From positions 744,001 through 808,000 of the forward strand of contig NZ_AP028461.1 in assembly GCF_033097365.1 (NCBI RefSeq): a stretch of 64,000 nucleotides of DNA, given 5' to 3'. The notes under the pieces were generated by a model. It saw nothing but the letters and a program-made list of their open reading frames with translations, was not told where the DNA came from and did not search any database. How positions within the stretch are numbered: the stretch's first letter is position 1; the number at the start of each line of letters is the position of its first letter. A program made the translations under genes and the position numbers. Source of the DNA: Actinoplanes sichuanensis. Lineage in GTDB: Bacteria > Actinomycetota > Actinomycetes > Mycobacteriales > Micromonosporaceae. Positions 40,939 through 49,184 of the stretch are shown here, in pieces.

Positions 40939-43433
40939 ACCCCGTCCTGCGCACCCAGCTCGCCGGGGTCGGCAAGCGCCCGGCCCGGCTGCTGCTCACC
41001 GGACTGGCCGTGCTCGTCGCCTCGTTCGTCGTCTACGCCACCGTCCTGGCCCAGCAGATCACCGAGCGCAGCGTCCTCAACGGGCTCAGCGGCACCCCGG
41101 AGGCGGTCGACCTGGTCGTCCAGAACGGCGAGATCAAGACCGCCGACCTCGACGCGATCAGCAATCTGCCCGGGGTCGCCGAGGCGGTGCCGCGTACCTC
41201 GATCGGGGTCCGGATGCCGGCCGGGGACCTGGTGATCGCCAGCGACCCGGGCAGCGGGCCGCTGAGCACCGTCAAGGTCACCGAGGGCCGCTATCCGACG
41301 GCGGCGGGCGAGATCGCGGTCACCCCGCGCACCGTCGAGCGGATGGCGCTGACCGTCGGCTCGAAACACACCGTCTCGCCCGGCGGCGACGCCAAACCGG
41401 TCACCGTCACCGTGGTCGGGGTGGTGCAGCCGCGCGACGACATCGGCTTCCTGGCGTACGGGCTGCTGCCGACCGCGAGTGTGGCCGGCTACGAATGGAT
41501 CGACCGGATCGACATCCGCCTCGACGCGGGTGCGGACGCGACGGCCGTACAGGAGAAGATCGCCTCGCAGGTCAAGGGTGAGAGCCCGCCCGAGGTCGCC
41601 ACCGGCGCCGACACCCGCCTCGCCGAGGCCCGCGAGGCCGCCGAACAGGTCGACCAGGTCTTCATCGTGGTCAAGGTGTTCGTCGCGGTCGCCGTCATGG
41701 CGGCCGGCCTGATCGCCGCGTCCACGTTCCGGATCGTCTTCGCCCAGCGCATGCGGCAGCTCGCCCTGCTCCGCGCGGTCGGCGCCGGCCGGGGCACCCT
41801 GGCCCGAGCGCTCGCCGCCGAGGGTGCGCTCACCGGCCTGGTCGTCGGGGTCACCGGGGTGCTGGCCGCCCTCGCCGTCGGCCATCTGATCCCGCCCGCG
41901 CTGTCGGCGTTCGGTTTCGAGGTGTCGAGCCCCGGGTTCCCGGTGGCCGAGGCGGCCGGTACGGTCGCGCTGGCGGTGCTGATCACGGTCGTCGCGGTCC
42001 TCGCCCCGGCGCTGTCGGCGGCCCGGGTCGCCCCGCTGGAGGCGTTGCGGTCGGCCTCCACCACCGGCGCCAAGCAGGGCGTCGGCCGGTTCCGGGCGGT
42101 CACCGGCATTCTGCTGGCGCTGGCCGCCGCCGGTGTCGCCTACCTGGTCTGGAGCGGTCTGCCCAAGAGCCCCGACGACGACGTCGACGCGCAGAACCTG
42201 CTGCTCGGCATCGTCGCCTCCGGGGGCCTGGCGTTCGTCGCCCTGATCACTCTCGGCCCGGTGCTGGTCCGCCCGGTTCTGACCCTCGCCGGGTGGCCGC
42301 TGCGCCGCCTCGGCCCGGTCGGTCGGCTCGCCGTCGGCGGCGTCGGCGGCAGCGCCCGCCGGGCCGCGGCCGTCTCGGTGGTGGTCGCGCTCGGCGTCAC
42401 CCTGCTCACCGGGGTGCTGGTCTGCGGCGACTCGATCCGGGTCCTGGCCGAACGGGAGACGATCGCGGCCGCCCCGGCCGACTTCGAGCTCAAGGGCAGT
42501 ACCGGCACCGTCCTGAAGGACGACGTGGCCGAACGCGCCCGGCAGAGCACCGAGCTGACCCGGGTCACCCCCTACCGGTGGGCCTCCGGGATCACCATCG
42601 GCGACTTCCAGGACGCCGGTGCCACCGACCTGTCGATGACCGCGCTGCCCCGCCTGGCCGGCCTCGACACGGTCTCCGGCGACGTCACCGACCTCGCCCC
42701 CGGCAAGGCGATCATCGCGGGTTACCTCGCCGACAACGCCGGGATCACCACCGGCGGGCAGATCACCCTCAAACGCGAGGGCAAGGAGGTACGCCTGACC
42801 GTCGCCGCCGTCCTCGGCGGGCAGACACCGCTGCACACCGAGGCCCTGCTCGACCCGTCCGACCTGACGAAGCTCGGGGTGCCGGCCGCACCGACCGGGG
42901 TCCTCGCCGACGCCGCCGGCACCGGCGAGGAGGGCCGCACCGCCGGTCTCCAGGCGCTCCGGGCGGCTGCCACCGCCCAGCCGGACATCAGCGTCGAGGT
43001 CCTCGCCGACCAGCGCGACCAGATCAACGACGCGCTGGCCACCCTGATGGTGATCGCGCTGGCCCTGATCGGGCTGACCGTCCTGATCGCGATCGTCGGC
43101 GTCGGCGCCACCACGGCACTGTCGGTCGTCGAACGGGTCCGCGAGTCCGGCCTGCTCCGTGCGGTCGGGATGTCCCGCGGCGGACTGCAGGCCATGCTCA
43201 CCACCGAGTCCGCCCTGTACGGCGTGATCGGCGCGGTGCTCGGGCTGGTTCTCGGTGTCCCGTACGCCTGGCTCGCGGTCGCCGCGCTGGCCGACGACGC
43301 GCCGCTCACCTTCCCGGTGTGGCAGCTCGTCGTGGTCTTCCTGGTGCTGGTCGCCCTGACCGCCCTGGCCGGAGTGCTGCCCGCCCGGCGGGCGGCCCGG
43401 GTGAGCCCGGTGACCGCCCTCGGCACCGACTGA
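40935..43433 (+). CDS. ABC exporter permease, FtsX-like, double domain
   Basis: 832 residues from GTG 40935, overlapping the ATPase stop. Two FtsX/MacB repeats: a first helix (about residues 18-40), a large extracellular domain, then three helices (about 245-380) with QRMRQLALLRAVGAGRGTLARAL; the second half repeats this, ending VRESGLLRAVGMSRGGLQAML and a C-terminal PARRAARVSPVTALGTD. This architecture is common in actinobacterial exporters linked to two-component systems. It may expel lipids, peptides or drugs. A perfect hairpin follows at 43475-43511. Confidence 0.92.
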   Translation: MNPVLRTQLAGVGKRPARLLLTGLAVLVASFVVYATVLAQQITERSVLNGLSGTPEAVDLVVQNGEIKTADLDAISNLPGVAEAVPRTSIGVRMPAGDLVIASDPGSGPLSTVKVTEGRYPTAAGEIAVTPRTVERMALTVGSKHTVSPGGDAKPVTVTVVGVVQPRDDIGFLAYGLLPTASVAGYEWIDRIDIRLDAGADATAVQEKIASQVKGESPPEVATGADTRLAEAREAAEQVDQVFIVVKVFVAVAVMAAGLIAASTFRIVFAQRMRQLALLRAVGAGRGTLARALAAEGALTGLVVGVTGVLAALAVGHLIPPALSAFGFEVSSPGFPVAEAAGTVALAVLITVVAVLAPALSAARVAPLEALRSASTTGAKQGVGRFRAVTGILLALAAAGVAYLVWSGLPKSPDDDVDAQNLLLGIVASGGLAFVALITLGPVLVRPVLTLAGWPLRRLGPVGRLAVGGVGGSARRAAAVSVVVALGVTLLTGVLVCGDSIRVLAERETIAAAPADFELKGSTGTVLKDDVAERARQSTELTRVTPYRWASGITIGDFQDAGATDLSMTALPRLAGLDTVSGDVTDLAPGKAIIAGYLADNAGITTGGQITLKREGKEVRLTVAAVLGGQTPLHTEALLDPSDLTKLGVPAAPTGVLADAAGTGEEGRTAGLQALRAAATAQPDISVEVLADQRDQINDALATLMVIALALIGLTVLIAIVGVGATTALSVVERVRESGLLRAVGMSRGGLQAMLTTESALYGVIGAVLGLVLGVPYAWLAVAALADDAPLTFPVWQLVVVFLVLVALTALAGVLPARRAARVSPVTALGTD

Positions 43434-43474
43434 CCGCCGCCCCGCCGCGGCACCGTCCCCGTCGCGCGCCGTTC

Positions 43475-43511
43475 CGTCGGCCCGCCGACCTCTCCGGTCG
43501 GCGGGCCGACG
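43475..43511 (+). terminator. Terminator of the ABC exporter operon
   Basis: Sixteen-base-pair perfect stem (43475-43490 with 43496-43511) with a 5-base loop, 41 bases after the permease stop. Confidence 0.8.
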
Positions 43512-43544
43512 GGCCCTCAGCCGCCAACTCACCAAGATCTTTTC

Positions 43545-43599
43545 GGGCTGGTCGTGAGGGCTGCCTCGGGGGCCCGGGAGTAGCTCCCACGACCAGCCC
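43545..43599. repeat. 12-bp inverted repeat in the amidase upstream region
   Basis: GGGCTGGTCGTG (43545-43556) pairs perfectly with CACGACCAGCCC (43588-43599). Inside, GGGAG (43576-43580) can pair with CTCCC (43584-43588). It could be a second terminator or a structured 5' leader of the amidase mRNA. Confidence 0.7.
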
Positions 43600-43734
43600 G
43601 GCGGGGTCTTTCGGTCGAGATCCCACGATCAGCCGCCGGTACATCACGATTCGCCTATGCGGGACGGGGCGGGGACGGATCGTCCGGTAGGTTCTCCGCC
43701 GCAAGTGAATCTTTCTCGGCACGGGGGACACGGG

Positions 43735-46038
43735 ATGCGGCGCAGGCTGGCGATAGGTATCGGCACGGCGGTCGCCGTGCTGGCGGCGGGTGGCGGCGTG
43801 GCCGTCCTGACCTGGCCGTCCGGTTCGGCGCCGGCCGAGGCCGCCCCGCCCGCGGCGCCGACCGAGGTGCCACCGGACCCGGCCGCGAAGCCGCCGCGCA
43901 TCCGCACCGCGCTGAGCAGCCTGGACCTGACCGTGGCGGGCGGCGGAAAGCAGCGGGACACGCAGCGGTTCAGCCTGCTCGGCGTGAGCTGGTCGGACCC
44001 GTCGGCCGAGCCGGACGGCACGATCGAGGTCCGCACCCGCGCCGTCGAGTCCGGCGAGTGGTCCGGCTGGCAGAAGCTGGAGCGGGCGGACACCGGCCCG
44101 GACGCCGCCGAGGCGGCCACCCCGGGCCGCCGGGGCGCGACCGAGCCACTCTGGGCCGGCCCCTCCGACGGCGTCGCGGTCCGGATCGGCGGCAAGGCCG
44201 GCCTGACCAAGGGCCTGCGGCTGGACCTGATCGACCCGGGCACGGAGAGCGGCGGCCGCGGCGGCGGCGAGCCGTCCCCGAGTGTGTCGGCCGAGCCGGC
44301 CGAGCCGTCGCCGTCCCCGAGCCCGTCCGGAAGCACTCCGGCCGAGCAGCCGATCGAGGGTGACGGCCCGGTCGACGAGACCGTGGAGGAGCCGCCCGCC
44401 GAGGCGCCCGCGGTCGTCGAGGAGCAGGCCCCGGCCGTCGTCGAGGAGGACCCGGACACCGGTGTCGACTCGGTGGTCCAGGAGGTCGCCCCGGCCGTGG
44501 CCGCGGTGGCGAGTGAGCCTACCGTCGCCCCCACCTCGACCGCGCCGGTGAAGGCGCAGTTCCCGACCTACTACACGCGGACCGCGTGGAGCGCCGACGA
44601 GACGATCGTCGGGAGCGTCACCGACGCCAAGGTGGTCAACGCGGTCTGGGTGCACCACACCGGCACCACCAACGACTACGACTGTGCGGACTCGGCGGCG
44701 ATCGTCCGGTCCATCCAGAGCAACGACGTCAAGGTCAAGGGCCTGTCCGACCTCGGCTACAACTACATGGTCGACAAGTGCGGGCGGCTGTTCGAGGGCC
44801 GGCGGGGCGGCGTGGAGAACGCGATCGTCCCGGCCGCCACGGTCGGTTTCAACACCGGCTACGCCGCGATCGCGGTGATCGGCAACTACGAGACGGCCGC
44901 GTCGACCGCCGCGATCGAGACGATCATCGCGCAGGTCGCCGCCGCCCGCCTCGGTAAGTACGGCTTCAACCCGGCCGCCCAGGGCACGTTCACCGCCGGA
45001 GTGGCAAACGACAAACTCGCCCAGGGTACGAAGATCACCGTGCCCCGGCTGTCCGGCCACCGCGACGCCGACGCCACCGCCTGCCCGGGCGCCAACCTGT
45101 ACGCGAAGCTGGCCGACATCCGGGCCAAGTCACAGCTGATGGTGACCGGCCTGGCGCTGACCTCGGTGACCGGCGGCGGTTACACCGGCGGCGCGTACTA
45201 CGTGAAGACCGGGGCCAAGCTCGCCTGGAGCACCGCCACCCCGTCGGCCGACATCGCCCGTTTCGAGATCCTGGTCGACAACACGGTGACGGCGACGCTG
45301 CCCGGTGACGCCCGTGCGGCCACGGTGGCGATCCCGGCCGGCGGCCACGGTGTCACGGTCCGGGCGGTGCACACCTCGGGCAGCACCGCCCGGGTCGGCG
45401 TGCCGATCTACGGCGACACCACGGCGCCCACCTACCGTGCCGCCCTGCCACTGAACCTGATCACCGGCACCTACAGCGCGTCGGCGGTGCCGGTACGGCT
45501 CGGCCTGACCGGCACCGACAACCTGAAGTTCGCCGGATACACCGTGACCAGCCCACGCGCCGCGACGCTGGGCCCGGTGACGAGCTGGTCCACCACGGTC
45601 AAGCCCGGCACCTCGAACTGGAACATCGCGGCCCGCGACGTGGCCGGCAACAGCCGCGCCGCGTGGATGTCGCGCGGTGTGGTGCTGTCCGCCGAGACCG
45701 CCGCCAAGAAGTCCGGCACCTGGTCGAAGCGGACCGGCAGCTCCTACCTGGGTGCGAAGGCGCTCGCCGCGACCGGTCGGAACGCCAAGCTGACCTGGAC
45801 GTTCACCGGACGGTCGGCGGCGCTGCTGTTCTCCCGCGGATCAAAGACCGGCAAGGTGTACGTCTACCTGGACGGCAAGAAGGTCGCGACGATCGACACC
45901 CGCTCCACCTCGACGAAGTACCGTCAGGCGCTGTGGGTGTCGTCGACCACGGTGAAGAAGCACACCGTCGCGATCGTGGTGGCGGGCACGTCCGGCCGCC
46001 CGACCGTGGTGTCCGACGGGCTGGCGTACATCCGCTGA
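43735..46038 (+). CDS. Secreted PGRP-type N-acetylmuramoyl-L-alanine amidase
   Basis: 767 residues from ATG 43735 (GGGGGA six bases upstream). Signal peptide or signal anchor about 1-35. A beta-rich N-terminal region (about 50-180: FSLLGVSWSDPSAEPDGTIEVRTR) is followed by a Pro/Glu/Ser-rich linker (about 185-275) and an amidase_2/PGRP domain (about 280-470) with zinc-ligand His in VWVHHTG and His/Cys in LSGHRDADATACPG. The remaining 300 residues are beta-sandwich-like repeats, probably for wall or carbohydrate binding. It cuts the MurNAc-L-Ala bond of peptidoglycan outside the cell. Confidence 0.92.
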   Translation: MRRRLAIGIGTAVAVLAAGGGVAVLTWPSGSAPAEAAPPAAPTEVPPDPAAKPPRIRTALSSLDLTVAGGGKQRDTQRFSLLGVSWSDPSAEPDGTIEVRTRAVESGEWSGWQKLERADTGPDAAEAATPGRRGATEPLWAGPSDGVAVRIGGKAGLTKGLRLDLIDPGTESGGRGGGEPSPSVSAEPAEPSPSPSPSGSTPAEQPIEGDGPVDETVEEPPAEAPAVVEEQAPAVVEEDPDTGVDSVVQEVAPAVAAVASEPTVAPTSTAPVKAQFPTYYTRTAWSADETIVGSVTDAKVVNAVWVHHTGTTNDYDCADSAAIVRSIQSNDVKVKGLSDLGYNYMVDKCGRLFEGRRGGVENAIVPAATVGFNTGYAAIAVIGNYETAASTAAIETIIAQVAAARLGKYGFNPAAQGTFTAGVANDKLAQGTKITVPRLSGHRDADATACPGANLYAKLADIRAKSQLMVTGLALTSVTGGGYTGGAYYVKTGAKLAWSTATPSADIARFEILVDNTVTATLPGDARAATVAIPAGGHGVTVRAVHTSGSTARVGVPIYGDTTAPTYRAALPLNLITGTYSASAVPVRLGLTGTDNLKFAGYTVTSPRAATLGPVTSWSTTVKPGTSNWNIAARDVAGNSRAAWMSRGVVLSAETAAKKSGTWSKRTGSSYLGAKALAATGRNAKLTWTFTGRSAALLFSRGSKTGKVYVYLDGKKVATIDTRSTSTKYRQALWVSSTTVKKHTVAIVVAGTSGRPTVVSDGLAYIR

Positions 46039-46043
46039 GGTTC

Positions 46044-48029
46044 TCACCCCGAGCGGCGCGCACCGCCGCGCCGCTCGGTCCCGGTGAAGTCGGTGGGCGG
46101 CAGCGTGAACCAGAACGTCGCGCCCGAACCCTCCGCGCTCTCCGCCCAGATCTCCCCGCCGTGCCGCTCGACGGCCCGGTGCACGGTGGTCAGCCCGATA
46201 CCGGTGCCGGGAAAGTCACGGGCGTCGTGCAGCCGGGCGAACGGCCGGAACAGCTGCCCCGCCTGGTCGGCCGGAAACCCGGCGCCGTTGTCGCGCACAT
46301 AGAACCGCCCGGCGTCGGCGCCGACCTCGACGACCGGGCCGTCCACTTTGCGGGTGAACTTGACCGCGTTGTTGATCAGGTTCTCCAGGATCACCCGGAC
46401 CAGGCCCTCGTCGGCGTCGGCGGTCATCTGCTCCCGTACCGTGAAGGTCACCTGCCGTTCGGGGTCGCGGGCCGCGACGTCGCTGATCACCTGGCGGGCC
46501 GTCGCCGTCATGTCGAAATGTTCCCGCCGCAACTCGCCGCGGCTGGCCCGGGCCAGGATGAGAAGCGATTCGACCAGGTCGGCCATCCGCATCGCGGCCG
46601 CGTGCATCCGGGTCAGCCGGTAACGGGTCTTCTCGCCGAGTGGCTCCTCGTCCTCCTCCAGCATGTGCTCGGCGAAACTGCTGATCACCTGGAGCGGGCC
46701 GCGCAGATCGTGCGACACCGAGCCGGAGAACGCCTCCAGCTCCCGGTTGCGCCACTCCAACTCCTCGACCATCGCGGCCCGGGCCTCGGCGAGCTGCCGG
46801 GCCGACCGTTCCTCGGCGGCGTCCAGTTCGCGGCGCATCAGCTCCTCACGGATGCGGCGCGCCTCGTCGTGCGACTGTTTGCGGCGGATCTGCGCGCGTA
46901 CGTGCACCCGCAGCCCCTCGGGCACATCGGTGTCCCGCACGTAGTCGTCGGCGCCGGCCGCCAGGCAGTCCAGCATCCGTTCCTCGGGGCCGGTCAGCAC
47001 CAGCGGCAGCTCACCGACCTGGGGTACCTCCCGCAGCCGCCGACAGTCCTCGCGGGCCCGGTCGAGGTCACCGTCGAGGCCGATCACGATGCAGTCGGCC
47101 GGCTGGGCGGCGAGCAGGTCGAGGGCGTCGTCGATGCCGGTGGCGTGCACGACGTCGTACCCGTCGGTGCGCAGGGCTTCGGCCCATCTGTCGAGTTCGG
47201 CGCGGTCCGGGCCGACGGTGAGCACCTTGCCGGCGCCGTGCATGCCGCCGAGCGCCTCGATCGGCAGCTGTTCGGCGCTCTGCCGCAGCACCGCGGCCAG
47301 TTTCGCCAGCACCACCGCCAGGTCCTGCTGCTTGCGTACGAACGCGTCGGCGCCGGCGTCGAGCATCTGCATCTCGGTGGCGTAGTCGTCGGCCGCGGTC
47401 ATCAGCAGGCAGGGCGTGTCCCGCAGTGCCGGGTCGAGGCGGATCCGGCGGATCACGGTGGCGCCGTCGATGCCGGGCATCACGCCGTCGACGATCACCG
47501 CGTTCGGCCGGCGGTCGGCGGCCATCCGCAGGCCCTCCTCACCGCCGGACGCGGTGAGCACCGCGTATCCCTCCGGTTCGAGCAGGTCACGCAGCTGCTC
47601 GCGGAACGTCATGCTGTCGTCGATGACCAGGATGGTGGTGCGGTCGGCGGTCCGGTCCGGTGTCTCCCCGAGCAGTTGGCGGGTACGGGCCACCACATAC
47701 CCGGCGTCGTAGGGTTTGCCCACATACTCGTCGGCGCCGATCCGGAGCCCGGCCAGCCGGTCGGTGACCTCGCTCTCGCTGGACAGCAGCATCGTCACCA
47801 CCCCGTCCCGGCCGGGTGTGCGAAGCAGTTCGGTGAGCAGTTCCAGGCCGTCGGCGTCGGGCAGCAGCACGTCCAGCACCGCCGCCTGGAAAGTGGCGCC
47901 GGTGAACGCGATGCGGGCCTCCTCGCCGGTGGCGCACAGGATGGTGGCGAACCCGTCGTCGGAGAACGCCTCGTGCAGGTCCATCCGTACGGTCAGGCTG
48001 TCGTCGACGATCAGCACGGTCGGTGTCAT
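46044..48029 (-). CDS. Hybrid histidine kinase with three N-terminal receiver domains
   Basis: 661 residues. REC1 (about 4-118) has VLDVLLPDADG with Asp53 and K in GKPYD. REC2 (about 130-245) has VIVDGVMPGIDG. REC3 (about 265-375) is degenerate: its phosphoacceptor position reads IVIGLDGD, with Gly where Asp is expected. A helical linker leads to HisKA (SVSHDLRGPLQVISSFAEHML, about residue 440) and HATPase_c (NLINNAVKFTRK, DNGAGFP, GTGIGLTTVHRAVERHGG). No membrane helix, so it is cytoplasmic. ATG 48029 overlaps the cheB stop. Last gene of the chemosensory operon, so REC1/REC2 are the probable phosphate acceptors from CheA, gating a second kinase step. Confidence 0.93.
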   Translation of the reverse strand: MTPTVLIVDDSLTVRMDLHEAFSDDGFATILCATGEEARIAFTGATFQAAVLDVLLPDADGLELLTELLRTPGRDGVVTMLLSSESEVTDRLAGLRIGADEYVGKPYDAGYVVARTRQLLGETPDRTADRTTILVIDDSMTFREQLRDLLEPEGYAVLTASGGEEGLRMAADRRPNAVIVDGVMPGIDGATVIRRIRLDPALRDTPCLLMTAADDYATEMQMLDAGADAFVRKQQDLAVVLAKLAAVLRQSAEQLPIEALGGMHGAGKVLTVGPDRAELDRWAEALRTDGYDVVHATGIDDALDLLAAQPADCIVIGLDGDLDRAREDCRRLREVPQVGELPLVLTGPEERMLDCLAAGADDYVRDTDVPEGLRVHVRAQIRRKQSHDEARRIREELMRRELDAAEERSARQLAEARAAMVEELEWRNRELEAFSGSVSHDLRGPLQVISSFAEHMLEEDEEPLGEKTRYRLTRMHAAAMRMADLVESLLILARASRGELRREHFDMTATARQVISDVAARDPERQVTFTVREQMTADADEGLVRVILENLINNAVKFTRKVDGPVVEVGADAGRFYVRDNGAGFPADQAGQLFRPFARLHDARDFPGTGIGLTTVHRAVERHGGEIWAESAEGSGATFWFTLPPTDFTGTERRGGARRSG

Positions 48030-49099
48030 CGGCGGACCGCCGTCGGGTGCAGCTCGCCGAGCCGGGCCGCGATCCGGGCCGGTGGCAGCACGTGCCGGGC
48101 CGCCCCGAGCAGCGCCGCCTCCCGCGGCATCCCGTAGACGGTGCAGCTGTGCTCGTCCTGGGCGAACGTGACCGCGCCCCGGTTACGCATCTGCAGCAGC
48201 CCGGCCGCGCCGTCCCGGCCCATCCCGGTGAGCAGGCAGCCGGCCGCGCTCGGCCCGTAGTCCTCGGCGACCGACTCGAACAGCACGTCCACCGACGGGC
48301 GGCAGGAGTGCCGGGGTGGGCCCGCGCTGAGGCGCAGCAGGCCGTCCCGGACGAACAGGTGCCGGTCCGGCGGGGCGAGCAGGATCTGCCCGGCGGCCCG
48401 GTTGACCGGGGCGCCGTCCCGGGCGTACCGCACGTCGCGGCGGGTCTGCCCGGCCAGCCAGTCGGAGAACGCCTCGGCGAACTGCTCGCTGGCCGCGATG
48501 TGCTGGACCGCCAGTACCGGTGTCGGGAAGCTCGGCGGCAGGCCGCGGATCAGTTCGGTGAGGGCGGCCGGCCCGCCGGTGGAGGCGCCCACCGCGACCA
48601 CGGCCAGGCCACCCGGCGGCGGCACGGGCACCGGTACCGGCATCGGTGTGGCCGGCGCCGGTGGCAGGTCCCGGCGGCCCAGCCGGGCCCGCGGGTGGGT
48701 GATCACCCGGATCCGGGCGACGATCCGCACCGACGTGCGCAGCCGCATCGCCCAGTCCGCGTCGGAGTCGTCGCCGCGCGGCTTCTCCATCACGTCCACC
48801 GCCCCCGCGGCCAGGGCGTTGTACGTGCTGAACAGCTCCTCCCGGTCGGCTGACGACACCACCAGGATCGGGGTCGGGTGCTCGGCCATGATCTGCTCGG
48901 TGGCGGCCAGCCCGGAGATCCCGGGCAGCATCATGTCCATCGTGATCACGTCCGGCCGCAGCCGGGCGACCATCTGCACGGCCCGTTCCCCGTCCACGGC
49001 CTCGCCGACGATCTCCAGCTGCGGGTCCGCCTGCAGCGCCTCCCGCAGGTGGTGGCGCATGGTCGCGGAGTCCTCGACGATCAGCACCCGGGTCGTCAC
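48026..49099 (-). CDS. cheB: Chemotaxis methylesterase CheB
   Basis: 357 residues: receiver domain (1-120; phosphoacceptor Asp55 in VITMDMMLPG), a Pro-rich linker (PMPVPVPVPPP) and the methylesterase domain with the catalytic triad in VGASTGGPAAL (Ser), LAVQHIAASE (His) and TGMGRDGAAG (Asp). It removes methyl groups from the operon's chemoreceptor when phosphorylated by CheA. Start GTG 49099, with AGGAG nine bases upstream. The 85 bases between cheA and cheB hold no gene. Its stop overlaps the hybrid kinase start. Confidence 0.95.
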   Translation of the reverse strand: MTTRVLIVEDSATMRHHLREALQADPQLEIVGEAVDGERAVQMVARLRPDVITMDMMLPGISGLAATEQIMAEHPTPILVVSSADREELFSTYNALAAGAVDVMEKPRGDDSDADWAMRLRTSVRIVARIRVITHPRARLGRRDLPPAPATPMPVPVPVPPPGGLAVVAVGASTGGPAALTELIRGLPPSFPTPVLAVQHIAASEQFAEAFSDWLAGQTRRDVRYARDGAPVNRAAGQILLAPPDRHLFVRDGLLRLSAGPPRHSCRPSVDVLFESVAEDYGPSAAGCLLTGMGRDGAAGLLQMRNRGAVTFAQDEHSCTVYGMPREAALLGAARHVLPPARIAARLGELHPTAVRR

Positions 49100-49184
49100 G
49101 ACAGTGTCTCCTGTGCCATGCCCTCCCGGCCCTCGCCTGCGGCGTGGCGGTCGGATCCCGGTGGCTGCCGCTCGGTGCAGTCGG

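Larger units (their letters stand above)
43434..43734. other. Intergenic region with two strong hairpins
   Basis: About 300 bases without a gene: a terminator hairpin (43475-43511), a second long inverted repeat (43545-43599), and a presumed promoter and leader for the amidase. No coding potential seen. Confidence 0.6.
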
